Positions 38,329-49,200 of a stretch of 64,000 bases of DNA are shown one piece after another. Both the position numbers and the translations under genes were made by a program. The stretch lies in assembly GCF_024362695.1 (NCBI RefSeq), contig NC_065407.1, forward strand, positions 15,190,001 to 15,254,000. The letters are read 5' to 3'. The stretch comes from Pectinophora gossypiella. Taxonomy: Eukaryota > Arthropoda > Insecta > Lepidoptera > Gelechiidae. Numbering within the stretch: the stretch's first letter is position 1; the number at the start of each line of letters is the position of its first letter. The notes under the pieces were generated by a model. That model saw only the letters and a program-made list of their open reading frames with translations, searched no databases and was not told the origin of the DNA.

Positions 38329-39262
38329 TATATAGGGTGTTAGTGACATCGTAACGAATACTGAGGGGGATGATTCAATATTAACGACCTCCGTGGTCCA
38401 GTAGTTGAGCGTTGGGCTCATGAAAAGGAGGTCCTCGGTTCGATTCCCGGTAGGGACATATCACAAAAATTACAGGCTGATCACCTGATTGTCCGAAAGT
38501 AAGATGATCCGTGCTTCGGAAGGCACATTAAGCCGTTGGTCGCGGTTACTATTTACTGATGTAAGTAAGTAGTCGTTACATGAGTCATGTCAGGGGCCTT
38601 TGGCGGCTTAATAGTAACCCTGACACCAGGGTTGATGAGGTTGGTACTCCACCTCACAACCCGCACGATAGAAGAAGAAGATTCAATATTCATATAATAA
38701 GTGCAATATTTGTAATATTCCGTCGCAATGTTCATGTTTATTTAAAGATTTTTAAATTTATTTTCAATTCTTACTTTTGTGTGAATGTGTACAGGTACTT
38801 ACACTACTTACAGGTAGCCATACGAGTATGATGGGGTGGGTGTTAGTGACCCTGCAACAAAAACTTTGGGAGATGATACCATGATTCTGAGTTAATATCA
38901 AATGGAATTTCCGTTGCAAAATTCATGTTTCTTCTTTGTGTTTTTTTTAATTATTTTCAAAATACTTTTGCGATGGAAAAATCCACTTGATATCTACTTG
39001 TATGGCTTGGCTATACTTGTTGTACTTGTACAGAGTGTAAGTGACACCGTAAAAATACTGAAGGGGATGATTCAGATCATGTTTCAGAGTTGATATCAAG
39101 TGGATTTTCCTGTCGGAAAATTCATGAAAATAATAGTTTTTATTTTAATTATTTTAAGTTCCGTACTTTTGCGACGGAAAATTCTATTTGATATCATCTC
39201 AGTATCATGATCTGAACCATCCCTCAAAGATTTTGTTACTATGTCACTAACACCCTGTATAG
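38329..39262. mobile_element. Family F foldback cluster
   Basis: TATAGGGTGTTAGTGACATC at 38,332 opens the block. Internal F units start at 38,840 and 39,030 (GTAAGTGACACCG). It closes with GATTTTGTTACTATGTCACT AACACCCTGTATAG at 39,229-39,262. A family I SINE interrupts the first unit. Confidence 0.7.
38383..38679 (+). repeat. SINE family I, full length, inserted in family F
   Basis: It has a tRNA head (38,386-38,455), central block and (AGA)n end. The 11-bp target duplication GATTCAATATT lies at 38,372-38,382 and 38,680-38,690. Confidence 0.9.
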
Positions 39263-39330
39263 CCATAAATTTGGCCTTAAATGGGCGAAATCTTTGAATC
39301 GAGACGATTTAGAAGATAAATACCTCCACA

Positions 39331-39696
39331 ATGACTGCGGTATCGAATAAAAATGTAAGATGGTTTCAATCTGCATTCGATGGAGCCTCCAGCGATTTAC
39401 ATGCATATAGAGTATTTTTATTTGCTTTATTCCAATATCCTATAACACACCCGCCCCCAATGCGCTCTTTGAGTTGCAAACAAAGTGTAGTTTACTCGCT
39501 TTGGCATCTGCGTCTGGGAAATTTGTTCCTAGCTGGAACAATATCCCTTTGTTTCGATGTAGTTTTGCCGGTAGTAGATGCAAGACTATCAAATGCTGCT
39601 TTGCGTAGCGCGTGGTCTGTGAACGGCAAAACGGCGTACGTACCCGTTTATTTATTTAGCGATGTTGGTACCCTTGAGTTGTTTGTATGTTGGTAA
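39331..39696 (+). CDS. Unrecognised 121-codon ORF
   Basis: It opens with ATG and reads 121 codons with one moderately hydrophobic central stretch (HLRLGNLFLAGTISLCFDVV). I recognise no family, and no splice signals, promoter or paralogue in the window support it. Local composition is more GC-rich than the flanks, which can produce chance ORFs. It may also be conserved non-coding DNA. Confidence 0.15.
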   Translation: MTAVSNKNVRWFQSAFDGASSDLHAYRVFLFALFQYPITHPPPMRSLSCKQSVVYSLWHLRLGNLFLAGTISLCFDVVLPVVDARLSNAALRSAWSVNGKTAYVPVYLFSDVGTLELFVCW

Positions 39697-39918
39697 AAGG
39701 AGATATTGAGGAAAGTAACAACGCAGTGGAGGTTTCTTAACGGCTTAAGGTGCCTTTTAAAGCACGGCATCTTACTATCTGCAGTCTTCTTCTATTAAGA
39801 GGTTGGAAACATTAAAATATTAATTGGCAATAGATTCTTTCTAAAATACATGGTTTTTCTATGGCAATACTGCCCTACCGGAGCGTGATGAGACACGCAT
39901 ATCTGTAATAAAAACTCA

Positions 39919-40248
39919 CCTCCGTGGTCCAGTGGTTGAGCGTTGGTCTCACGATCCGGAGGTCCCGGGTTCGATTCCCAGTCCCCACCGGGACCACAAA
40001 GTAATTTTTTTTGTGATATATCGCCACATATCAGACATTACAGGCTGATCACCTGATTGTCCGAAAGTAAGATGATCCGTGCTTCGGAAGGCACGTTAAG
40101 CCGTTGGTCCCGGTTACTACTTACTAATGTAAGTAAGTAGTCGTGACATGGGCCATGTCAGGGGCCTTTGGCGGCTCAATAGTGACCCTGACACCAGGGT
40201 TGATGAGGTTGGTACTCCACCTCACAACCCGCACGATAGAAGAAGAAG
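39919..40248 (+). repeat. SINE family I, full length with target duplication
   Basis: 330 bp bounded by AATAAAAACTCA (39,907-39,918 and 40,249-40,260). The head has B box GGGTTCGATTCC, followed by the body, central block, and GATGAGGTTGGT tail to (AGA)n. One of the least damaged copies and a good family reference. Confidence 0.92.
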
Positions 40249-40384
40249 AATAAAAACTCAAATGTAACTTTTCTGAAAACCCCAATAAAGCAAACAGTGG
40301 TTTACAATAAAAAGGAGTTAAAGTTTTCACCATCGCCACCACCACGCCACAAGAGACACCTCCACTTATAGTGTGGCATGGGCC

Positions 40385-40480
40385 GTACAGAGACCAATGA
40401 CCGACCTGATCAACCCTGGTGTTAGGGTTACTATTGAGCCGCCAAAGGCCCTTAACATGGCTTAGGTAACGACTACATGA
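40385..40480 (-). repeat. SINE family I tail fragment
   Basis: ACCTGATCAACCCTGGTGTT AGGG ... GAGCCGCCAAAGGCCC. Central block absent. Confidence 0.7.
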
Positions 40481-40619
40481 CTTCATTAACGTGATAGGTG
40501 GTGAACCGTATCACCATCTATAATGGTCAAGCCAAATGTGTTAGAGAAAATTGCATTAGTAAAGAATAGGAAACTTTTCAACGCATTAGTCATAACACTG
40601 AATACATAATATACATACA

Positions 40620-40965
40620 TAAACAGCCTATATACGTTGTTCAGATGGTTCCGAACATTCCGATATCAAAAACATAAACAAGCGGCAAAGAAAGAGGGTA
40701 GACAGATTATGTCTGCCCGTAGAAAATTATGGATCTACCTACTCCACTCCAATCTCATCAGTCATCCCGTGATCATGGCACTTGCAACAGTGTCGAAATA
40801 TCGGGAGTCTCATATCCCCATTTAAACGCGGTAAAAACCCGTTATTATGTGCTTTAGCCTATATACGTCCCACTGCTGGGCACAGGCCTCCCCTCAATCA
40901 ACCGGAGGGGGTATGGAGCATACTCCACCACGCTGCTCCAATGCGGGTTAGTGGAGGACACTGAA
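40620..40965 (-). repeat. SINE family II tail split by a family E copy
   Basis: AGCCTATATACG occurs at about 40,625-40,636 and again at 40,857-40,868, framing about 220 bp that end in the family E sequence (40,705-40,857). The right part continues the family II tail (CCCACTGCTGGGCACAGGCC ... GCTGCTCCAATGCGGG). The 12-bp repeat looks like a target duplication. Confidence 0.78.
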
Positions 40966-41386
40966 TATCCTTTTAAAAACCAAACTCCATTGTTGAACTA
41001 TTGTGTCTGAAAAGCTTGGCCTTAAGAGGATAAAAAATCCGAACAAAACTGGGGGTGCAGAGAGGTACCTAATTGGCTTTATCCAATGCAAATGAGGCGA
41101 CTAATAGATAAAAGAAGCTGCCCAATCTTGACTTAATTCCGTTACGGTGGCCTTATAATCACGAAAACAGATTGGAGGCCTCCTAATGGCTAGTCCTTGC
41201 TAAAGTCAAGAGCGGTTATTTGAATAATTAACTCTTTGTGGGACAAAGGCATTGAGAAACGTGCACCGAATAGCCAGAGGGATTTGTTAATTTAATCACA
41301 ATTTGTTATATAAAAGTCTTTGATGATCAGACGAGGTAATTGGTGCTTGTCATTCAAAAAGATATACCTTCTAGTTGATGAATTGC
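40966..41386. other. Intergenic DNA, nothing recognised
   Basis: No ORF or repeat match. Confidence 0.4.
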
Positions 41387-41397
41387 ATTGTCTTCCT

Positions 41398-41468
41398 GTT
41401 CTTCTTCTATCGTGTGGTTTGTGAAGTGGATTACCAACCTCATCTACCCTGGTGTCAGGGTTATTATT
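41398..41468 (-). repeat. SINE family I, 71-bp 5'-truncated insertion
   Basis: Only the last part of the tail is present, framed by ATTGTCTTCCT (41,387-41,397 and 41,469-41,479). This is a textbook truncated target-primed insertion. Confidence 0.88.
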
Positions 41469-41504
41469 ATTGTCTTCCTAACAAAAGAACATTCTTTTTT
41501 TGAC

Positions 41505-41800
41505 GGGTCGTTTTGTTGCCGCATATGGCATTAGCTACTTGGCCGGGCAAATGGGGAGCGCTGAAGACGCCTGTGGGTGGTCATTTGGAAGTGAACCTCG
41601 GCTCAAGGCATTGGCTGCTTATATTTGAAAGAATTAATCGACCTAAGCGGAAACATAAGCGCTAAATGAGGGATATCGTCGACCACGCCGGCGGGATCGA
41701 TATCGGTGTCCTTCCGTGTTTGTAGTCGCCAGAAGAAGATCTCTTTTAGAGATAAGTCCACCTTTTGTACCTATTTTTTTATCATCAATCATGTATTAAT
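41505..41800 (+). repeat. Dispersed repeat family D copy with 3' extension
   Basis: TGGCATTAGCTACTTGGCCG GGCAAATGGGGAGCGC ... GAATTAATCGACC ... ATCGTCGACCACGCCGGCGG. It continues into AGAAGATCTCTTTTAGAGAT AAGTCCACC, a LINE-like 3' UTR hairpin, which supports D being a LINE end. Confidence 0.65.
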
Positions 41801-42109
41801 GTGTATACTAAAGAATAAATAAGTAATCGGGTCGTCAGGATAGAATGGATTTTGTTTTGAATATTTATTATAAATTGCTTAGCTTAAGTGGAGATGTGTA
41901 CTACATTTGCCGTTACCTCATAGTCTTCTTAAAACCACATGAGTGATTTGGGAGATTAACCCCATATATTTAGAGAGTATGTATCAATCCTATCTATACT
42001 TATTAAAATGAATAAGATAATAATAGGTGCTTGCATGCTAATGTACCTAACCTCCGTAATTATTTAAACAACGACACATTCAGTCGAATTCTTGAAGTCA
42101 CATTCACAT
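41801..42109. other. Intergenic DNA, nothing recognised
   Basis: AT-rich spacer. Confidence 0.4.
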
Positions 42110-42300
42110 CACTAATTTTAAAGCCACGCACTCGGTGTAACATTCTCCATGCTACTTTTTAGGGAAAAATAGGGCAGTGGTTTCCCTCTTGCCTTCCGCT
42201 CCGCTGTACTCTGTCTGACACGAATGGGATCGCGCCCAGAGTAGTCTATTTCAAAGCTGTACTAGGACTCCTGTCCTCCACCTCTGAATGGTACTGACAG
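42110..42300 (-). repeat. LINE-end fragment (family R)
   Basis: GGTGTAACATTCTCCATGCT ACTTTTTAGGGAAAAATAGG GCAGTGG ... CTGTCTGACACGAATGGGAT. Same block as 1445-1640. Confidence 0.62.
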
Positions 42301-42720
42301 TTACTGCTACCCTCTGTCAGGTTCCAGGTTACAGTCCCTGTGACTCACCTCTTCCGTCCTACATTGTCGTACCGATGACTATCTCCTCTCTGCAACCGTT
42401 GAGATCTTCACCCGTATCCCTGGACAAGGGTTACATCAACATTCCATTTAAAGTTTATTCCTAACTAAGATTTATTATTAGGTATTTCGTAACAGCTATG
42501 ATTACATCTCAAATGTTTACGTTGGAAATTGAAGAAAACACATAATGTAATATCAATTTACGAGCTCGTTCAGTTGTTTAGACTAAATTTTAGTTTAGTT
42601 TCGGAGTACCTTGAACTAAAGTGTGTAAGCTTGGTACATATATTATGAGAAGGGATTATTACAATAAATGGTATTTATAAACAAATACATTTGTATTCTT
42701 TTTAACAAAGGGTAATTCTA
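42301..42720. other. Intergenic DNA, nothing recognised
   Basis: Positions 42,300-42,430 (CTGTCAGGTTCCAGGTTACA ... ACTATCTCCTCTCTGCAACC) may continue the family R element upstream; no frame was confirmed. Confidence 0.35.
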
Positions 42721-42724
42721 ACGG

Positions 42725-42845
42725 GGCAGTGAGAGGTACATCCATCGCAAGATGAACTAAGTACCCACACCTCACCGAGCTTTCTGTTAGACCAACGTGA
42801 TAGGCGGTGAGCCGTATCGCCGTCTGTAATGGTCGAAGCAACTGT
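42725..42845. repeat. Recurrent block GTACATCCATCGCAAGATG
   Basis: GAGGTACATCCATCGCAAGA TGAACTAAGTACCC ... TTTCTGTTAGACCAACGTGA ... GCCGTATCGCCGTCTGTAAT. It recurs at 45,962-46,055 and in part at 690-735, 4788-4845 and 14,515-14,550. Probable LINE 3' UTR. Confidence 0.6.
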
Positions 42846-43329
42846 GCTAGTGGTAACTGCGAATTCGTTACCGGATTTATTTTAAACTACTTACAGCAAA
42901 AAAAAGAAGTTGTTGATAAATAATGTAAATCCCAATCTGCATAATTTGTTAAGATCATTAAGTGTTTTCCTTGTTTTACTTCAAAAGCGAATCAAAGAAA
43001 AATCCAATTATTTAAGCAATCAAAAGTATTAAAAAAATAATAAGAAAACAGAATTATTGTTATTTCAAACAAACGTACTTATCGTTTAATTAAAAAAAAT
43101 AAAACGTTTGTCGAGTATTACTGAGTTTTACATTTGACTGAAAAAACAAATGTAAAAAAATAGTCTGTTGCTGAAGTATTACTAAACTCAGATTCCCAAT
43201 TATTGTAGATTTGCCTCAGATGATTTGATTTCTAGTCTGGACACATATAGAATAAACAAAAGAAAAGCGCTGATGGCGGTCACCCAGTAAAAATGTATTG
43301 ACGGACAGACGGATAAAAAAGTGGTCCTA
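42846..43329. other. Intergenic DNA, nothing recognised
   Basis: AT-rich with A-runs; no gene signal. Confidence 0.4.
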
Positions 43330-43460
43330 TAGATAGATAGATAAAATACTTTATTGAGCACAATGGACACAAAATACAGAGATAAGGACAGCATATACAG
43401 AAAAGCACAACAGGCGGCCTTATTGCTCATGCAGCAATTTCTTCCAGGCAACCTTTGGGT
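43330..43460 (-). mobile_element. LINE 3' UTR end (family J relative)
   Basis: The minus strand reads GTTGCCTGGAAGAAATTGCT GCATGAGCAATAAGGCCGCC ... CTCAATAAAGTATTTTATCT. Homologous to 36,300-36,445 but diverged in the stem loop. Confidence 0.68.
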
Positions 43461-44080
43461 ACAGGATAATTTTGTACAAGTATAATAATAGCGGGTTAGT
43501 GCATTCTAACAAAATAAATAATTAAAAGAACAACCTATAGCTGTAGGAAAGTGAAAATACTATGAAGGATACTCGTAATGAATGGGAATTTGATTGTTTA
43601 TGGTATGAAAGGAGGATGGTTAATGAATGGGACTTAAGGCAGTTTTAAAAAGTAAGAAAGGCGAGTCGATGGTGCGATGTCGGTCAGGTTAGAGGATTTT
43701 GTTAAAATATAAGGAGTAAAGATATTTAAAATATCCCGTATTATTTCTATATCCCACAACTTTGGAAGGGTTCCGTTTACCTTTTGAGGTACAGAACCCG
43801 AAAAATTAAAAAAAACACGAGCCTGAGAGTCCACGTGGGCGCTAGCCACAACTCAGGGAATGTCCTGAATTTTACCTCTATTATTCCCACTGCGATGTTA
43901 TCCTACATTCAGATAAGAAATCAGAATCATTTATTCAACGTAATTATCATGGATAAACTTGTTGCAGGTCAATTTATTATTTTTTAATCTACTTACATCA
44001 TTTCGCAAGGTGTTATTGCTGAAAAGAAGAAATGACAAGAAACCGCAACAGCCACACATCTTTAAAATCAATGTAGGTTA
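43461..44080. other. Intergenic DNA, nothing recognised
   Basis: Short ORFs on both strands; no motif recognised. Confidence 0.4.
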
Positions 44081-44385
44081 CAAGTTATTTAATAACTAGA
44101 GGAACACATTTTTATCATTAAAGTTTTCATTAATCTTATAATAAGCTTTTCTACGTAAAGTATCATAATAATTTTTCATGTGAAGCTTACTTGAGATTTA
44201 AATTTATTTTCTGACAATTTAAAATCCTGTCTGGTATAGGTATACCTAACATTACAAGATATTTAATAACTAGAGGAACACATTTAATACCAGGCATTTT
44301 TATCATTTGGGTAATCATTAATCTTATAATAAGCTATTCTACATAAAGTAGCATTAAATTTATCTTCAGACAAATTCAAAATAAA
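44081..44385. repeat. Diverged direct duplication, period about 173 bp
   Basis: CAAGTTATTTAATAACTAGA GGAACACATTT ... TTAATCTTATAATAAGC at 44,081 recurs as CAAGATATTTAATAACTAGA GGAACACATTT ... TTAATCTTATAATAAGC at 44,254. Units also share a TAAATTTATTTTCTGACAAT/TCTTCAGACAAATTC end. Confidence 0.8.
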
Positions 44386-44689
44386 CGATTACGATATAAT
44401 ACGATCAATATTGAATGTATCATATCGTAACCCTGACGAAATATGTCTTGCAGATACACATTTGTAACCTATCCCTTACAACGTGTTAGAGCGAGACAAA
44501 GCAACATTTCAAATAACAATTAGCGATAAATTCAGAGACGACCCTCCCAACTAACTACTCCATTCGTTGTAGAGTAATTGGATCTTGTTTCGCTTAAATA
44601 GGTATATGAACAAACGGTTGAGTAGGGTAAATTTCATCTAGTCAATATTGATGAATTGAGACATGGATACTTTGGATGAAAATCAAATT

Positions 44690-44805
44690 TTATCCACGAC
44701 GCCACAAGTGACTTGCTTTTATTATGCCAATACCGGGAATCGAACCAAAAACCTCCAGATCGTGAGCCCGATACCAACTACAGGGGCTGGAAAGCCTATT
44801 CTGTA
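44690..44805 (-). repeat. Decayed tRNA-type SINE head
   Basis: CCGGGAATCGAACCAAAAAC CTCCAGATCGTGAGCCC on the plus strand is the complement of a tRNA-like head with a damaged T-arm. No body follows. Confidence 0.55.
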
Positions 44806-45154
44806 ACTATTGACAGCTACGGTGGCTCACTGAGATCTGTTAAAAATTAAAATCACAATATTCTTTGTTTCATCTTGATAATCAAAGATATAGGTACTTT
44901 CAGGGTGAGAGACCTCGGCGCTCTCCATTTGTCCGGTCAAGTAGTCAATGCCTGTCTATATCAGACTAGATTTGTATCCAATTTTTGACGTAGGCCTCAT
45001 CCATGTTTTTCCACTTCCGACGATCTTGGGCTATCGACATCCAGCCATACCCTGCGTGCCGTATGATGTCGTCCTTCCATCTCAAATAAAATGCGGCAAA
45101 TTTACCATAAATCACGTCAAAAAAAGTAAGGTGACGTTTAGAATATTTTTTCAA

Positions 45155-45235
45155 TAGTGACCCTGGCCCAAGGTTGATGGGGTTAGTAGTAATCCACCTC
45201 ACAACCCATACGACAGAAAAAGTTCAGCACAGAAT
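45155..45235 (+). repeat. SINE family I tail scrap
   Basis: ATAGTGACCCTGGCCCAAGG TTGATGGGGTT ... ATCCACCTCACAACCCATAC GAC. Very diverged. Confidence 0.65.
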
Positions 45236-45725
45236 GAAACGCCACATACCATTACAATCAAGCCAACTAAGTTACAAATTTCGCAATGGAGTGACCATTG
45301 AAGCGTTGGCTCTGATTTATTATGCCCCACAGCCTGGTATCAACAATGAGGTACTATGCCCGAACAAACAGCATGGGAGCTAAAAGGGTATTCATGCCTG
45401 GAGGTATGCGCGTTAACTATTCTATGCATTCGAGATTGATTCGATAAGGGACCCTCTGGTACCCTACGTGCGTTATTTAACGGCAATTGTGAGTGATTGG
45501 GTGTGTGAGGGGTACTTTGATGTTAGGGGTACTACGAGCTTTGTCTCGAGTTTCGTTGGACTAGTGGAAGCTGCGTCGGAATGAGCCCCTCAATTCCTGT
45601 TAACTTTGTGATATAACACACTAATGCTGCTGCATACGAACTCTGATCGTTGGTAATTGCGGCTTCCGAATACATCCCACTTAGCAAATGTAATATAACC
45701 TAGCTTAACAACCCGACTACTTTAG
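45236..45725. other. Intergenic DNA, nothing recognised
   Basis: GC-moderate; a 69-codon ORF at 45,174-45,383 has no recognisable features. Confidence 0.35.
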
Positions 45726-45905
45726 CTATAGAGGCGGCCAATCAGCTCACGCTGGCGTGGTCAATATCTTCCGTCTTTCAGCGCACATCGCTATCAGCCC
45801 AAATGTTTCGAAACGACTTCCTGAGTTCGCGCCCAACTAGGTAACCACAAGCCAGTTGTCTTAAACTTTATACCGGGTAAAAGCCCTGAGCGCTCCCCAT
45901 TTGAA
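45726..45905 (-). repeat. Dispersed repeat family D, minus copy
   Basis: GAGGCGGCCAATCAGCTCAC GCTGGCGTGGTCAATATCTT CCGTC ... CAGCGCACATCGCTATC is the reverse of the D end (ATCGTCGACCACGCCGGCG), closing with AGCGCTCCCCATTTG. Confidence 0.6.
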
Positions 45906-45954
45906 TATGTTGTTTTTTGATTTCTTGTGCTTGCTCACGACTATATTTTCAATT

Positions 45955-46085
45955 AAGCTAGTTTGAGGTACATCCATCGCAAGATGAACTAAGTACCAAG
46001 GTTTCACCAAGCTTTTTGTTAGACCAACATTACATGCAGTGAGCCGTATGGAGCCAACTGTATTAGTGAAAATAGTACCTATCGC
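45955..46085. repeat. Recurrent block GTACATCCATCGCAAGATG
   Basis: Second clear copy of the 42,725-42,845 block (GAGGTACATCCATCGCAAGA TGAACTAAGTACC). Confidence 0.6.
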
Positions 46086-46544
46086 TCTGCCCACCCCACT
46101 ACGGCTCATAGACTTACGTCACGTACAAGGTCAAGGTCCCGCCAGCTATTTTCGTTACACAATTAAATGTCTTATCAAATACATCGCGTTTCTTAACTAA
46201 ATCCAGAGGATAAATCTTTTTGTAAGCTAAGACTTTGTTTGGCTCTCTTTGTATGGACAAAGAGCTGATATCGAGCGTGCAAGCCTGTCATCTGCACATA
46301 AGAAATTTTTCTTTACATTCTTTGTAAGGTACTTGCGAACTGGTATGTAGTTTGAAGAAATAAAAATATGAAGGAATAGAAAAGTTGTGGAAAGGAGCTA
46401 AAACTCATTGATAATAAATATTGGTAATATTATGTTGCTTCTCAAACGGGGAGCTCTTGTTTGCTCTCCGTTACCGGACCTATGAGTTAATAATTTATCT
46501 TAAGTACAGTTTTCACTAACACAGTTTTCTCGACCATTATAGAC
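46086..46544. other. Intergenic DNA, nothing recognised
   Basis: No exon or repeat match; the LINE tail begins at about 46,545. Confidence 0.4.
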
Positions 46545-48503
46545 AAAATTCAAAATTCAAAATTCAAAAATATCTTTATTCAGTAGGTAACATAGTTACA
46601 CTTTGAATCGTCAATTTTACATAACGAACGTCTCATCCGCCTAAAACTACTGCAGCTTCTCACAACCTGTATAGCCGGGGAAAAGAAGCTGCAAGAAAAA
46701 CCTCGGCACAGGGCCCTAGACGTTCTTTAAAAAAATAAAAATAAACATAAAACATAAAATATTGGTATACAATTGAGTAATTTAGCTGCCTAATATCAGT
46801 TCTCAGACAGTTAATCCCATGCATTCATATCTTCTAAATAATCACTAACTTTATAATAACCTTTTTTGTAAAGTTTTTGTTTAACTACTGTCTTAAAACA
46901 GTTGAAAGGCAAATTCTGAATGTCAATGGGAATCTTATTGTAAAAACGTATACATTGCCCCTTAAAAGATTTAGTAATCTTATGTAATCGACTGACTTGT
47001 AAAGCAAGTTTATTTTTATTCCTGGTATTAACAATGTGCCGATCGCTATTTTTTGCAAATAATCCTATATGTTTTTTTACATATATTAAGTTTTCAAAGA
47101 TATATTGTGATGCCAAAGTTAAAATATTAATTTCTTTAAATTTATTTCTAAGTGACATCTTGGGTCCCAATTTGTAAATCGCCCGAATGGCTCGCTTTTG
47201 CAGAACAAAAATGCTGTTCATATCTGCAGCATGACCCCACAGCAAGATGCCGTACGACATTAGACTGTGGAAGTAGGCAAAATAAACTAATCGCGCGGTT
47301 TCTACATCGGTTATTAAACGAATTTTTTTGACCGCGAATGCTGCTGAGCTGAGCCTTTTGGACAACTTATCAATATGAGGACTCCATTGCAACTTAGCGT
47401 CCAAAGTAATTCCCAAAAATACAGCAGTATCCGTGAGGTCCAATTCCTTATTTTTTACAATAATAGAATCGAGGGGCCTACTAACATTCGATAACGTAAA
47501 ATAAACATATTTTGTTTTATTTTCATTAAGTAGCAGGTTGTTTACAGTAAACCAATCCACTACCTCTGAAATGGCGTTGTTTACATCGTCAAAGGAATCT
47601 TGTCGTCTCTTTACTTTAAAAAGTAAGGAGGTATCATCTGCAAACAGCACCACCTCATGTTTTACAAGACTAGGTAGGTCGTTTATGTAAACTAGGAATA
47701 GAAATGGACCTAGAATTGAGCCCTGCGGGACGCCTATAGTGACGTTAGATCCACACGATCTGCAGCCATGCACATCAACCCTCTGAACGCGGCCACTAAG
47801 GTATGACTCCAAAAGAGCGATGGCATTATCAGTTATTCCATAGTGACGAAGTTTCGCGATCAAGATATCATGACAAACGCAATCGAAGGCTTTGGAAAGG
47901 TCGCAAAAGACACCAATAGCATCTTTGGACTCCTCCCAAGCCTGAAAAACATGATTTATTAACTCAACACCAGCATCGGTTGTTGAGCGACCCTTTGTGA
48001 AACCAAATTGTTTATTAGACATTAAATTGTTTAAATTGAAATGTTGAAGTAATTGCAGTAATAAAATTTTTTCAAATATTTTACTAAGCGTGGGTAGTAT
48101 AGATATTGGTCTAAAATTAGTAGGGTCAGAAGTACTACCAGCTTTAAACAATGGAATGACTTTACTGTGCTTCATTAAATCTGGAAACACACCATTGTCT
48201 ACACATTTATTAAATATACATGATAGATAGGGAGCTATGCAATCAATCACGGAGTTAATGACTTTAACAGAGAGACCATGAAGATCTGCAGTCTTTTTGA
48301 TTTCTAAAGATTTAAAAGCTCTTAAGACGTCCCTAGGACTCACGTGTGTAAATGTTAGTTTATCTACTTTGGACGTATCTATGTGCTCCCTTACAAGTGA
48401 TTGAGCGAGTGCAGGAGATGACTTCAAGTCCTTGGTAGTCGAAAATGGAATGTCAGTAAAGAATTTTTCAAAAGCTTCAGCAACTTGCTTATCATTTCAT
48501 CAT
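46545..48503 (-). mobile_element. 5'-truncated LINE (Jockey/CR1-like)
   Basis: The element runs on the minus strand from about 48,503 (frame opens, truncation point) to a 3' UTR and a simple repeat tail (TTTTGAA)n at 46,545-46,570. The 3' UTR matches 14,260-14,470. The endonuclease and ORF1 are missing, so the copy depends on others to move. No target duplication was found. Confidence 0.88.
46811..48503 (-). CDS. LINE ORF2 reverse transcriptase (N-terminally truncated)
   Basis: The open frame from about 48,503 to the stop at 46,811 has no internal stops, about 563 codons. RT motifs in order, counted from the TTG at 48,427: FRPISILPTLSKIFEKI (about 104), GFTKGRSTTD (142), palm aspartates in CDLSKAFDC (176, 182), GVPQGSILGP (232) and FADDTSLL (262-265). 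A C-terminal region LLWGHAADMNSIFVLQKRAI and a cysteine-poor tail follow. The catalytic core is intact although the 5' part (endonuclease) is gone. The clade cannot be fixed without alignment. Confidence 0.9.
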
Positions 48504-49200
48504 ATCAGACGGCGATACAGCTCACCATCAGTCACTTTGGTCTACGTCTAGTGGTGAGCTTATGTTATGAAAAAAGAAAGAAAGAAAAAATAATATATTT
48601 ATCCAGCACAACATAAATTAACATAACTTAGAGGTAATTAAATTACTTGATAATTGTTATACTTAATGCCGAAACGTATTTTATTTTATTTTATTTTATT
48701 TCGTGTAATTTCATTTTTATTAATAATATTAATTTTATTTGATTTTATATATAATTTAATTTTAATTTATCTAATCTAATCTGATGTACTTATAATTATG
48801 GATATTAATCTGAAATAAATAATTTGAATTGAATTGAATTGAAACGGCTTCAGCTTAGCAAATGTCACAGCCTAGCAGTAGCTAGAGCTGCTACTAATCT
48901 GTGTCATAGTCTACTATGACACAGATTTTCAGCTGCAGCTGGTTATGTTGTCACCGTACGATATGACGTCACCATGACAAAACGAGACTCCGCAAGAGGG
49001 AAACCCGCTCTGTACATAATTCGTCATAATTGTTTAACTTCATACAATGAAGGGAATTTAGCTGAATTTACGGATTGTCCCCAACATTATAAAACCGTGC
49101 ACACCTTCAACGTAACTACGTAACGTAGTACGTAACGCGAGTAATTACTACGAGCCGTAAATGAAATTTCGTATGCTAATTGACTAAATACAATTAAGGG
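48504..49200. other. Intergenic DNA with small repeats
   Basis: TTTTATTTTATTTTATTT at about 48,680 and GAATTGAATTGAATTG at about 48,825 are simple repeats. AATCTGTGTCATAGTCTACT ATGACACAGATT at 48,895-48,926 is a perfect 14-bp stem hairpin. Confidence 0.6.
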
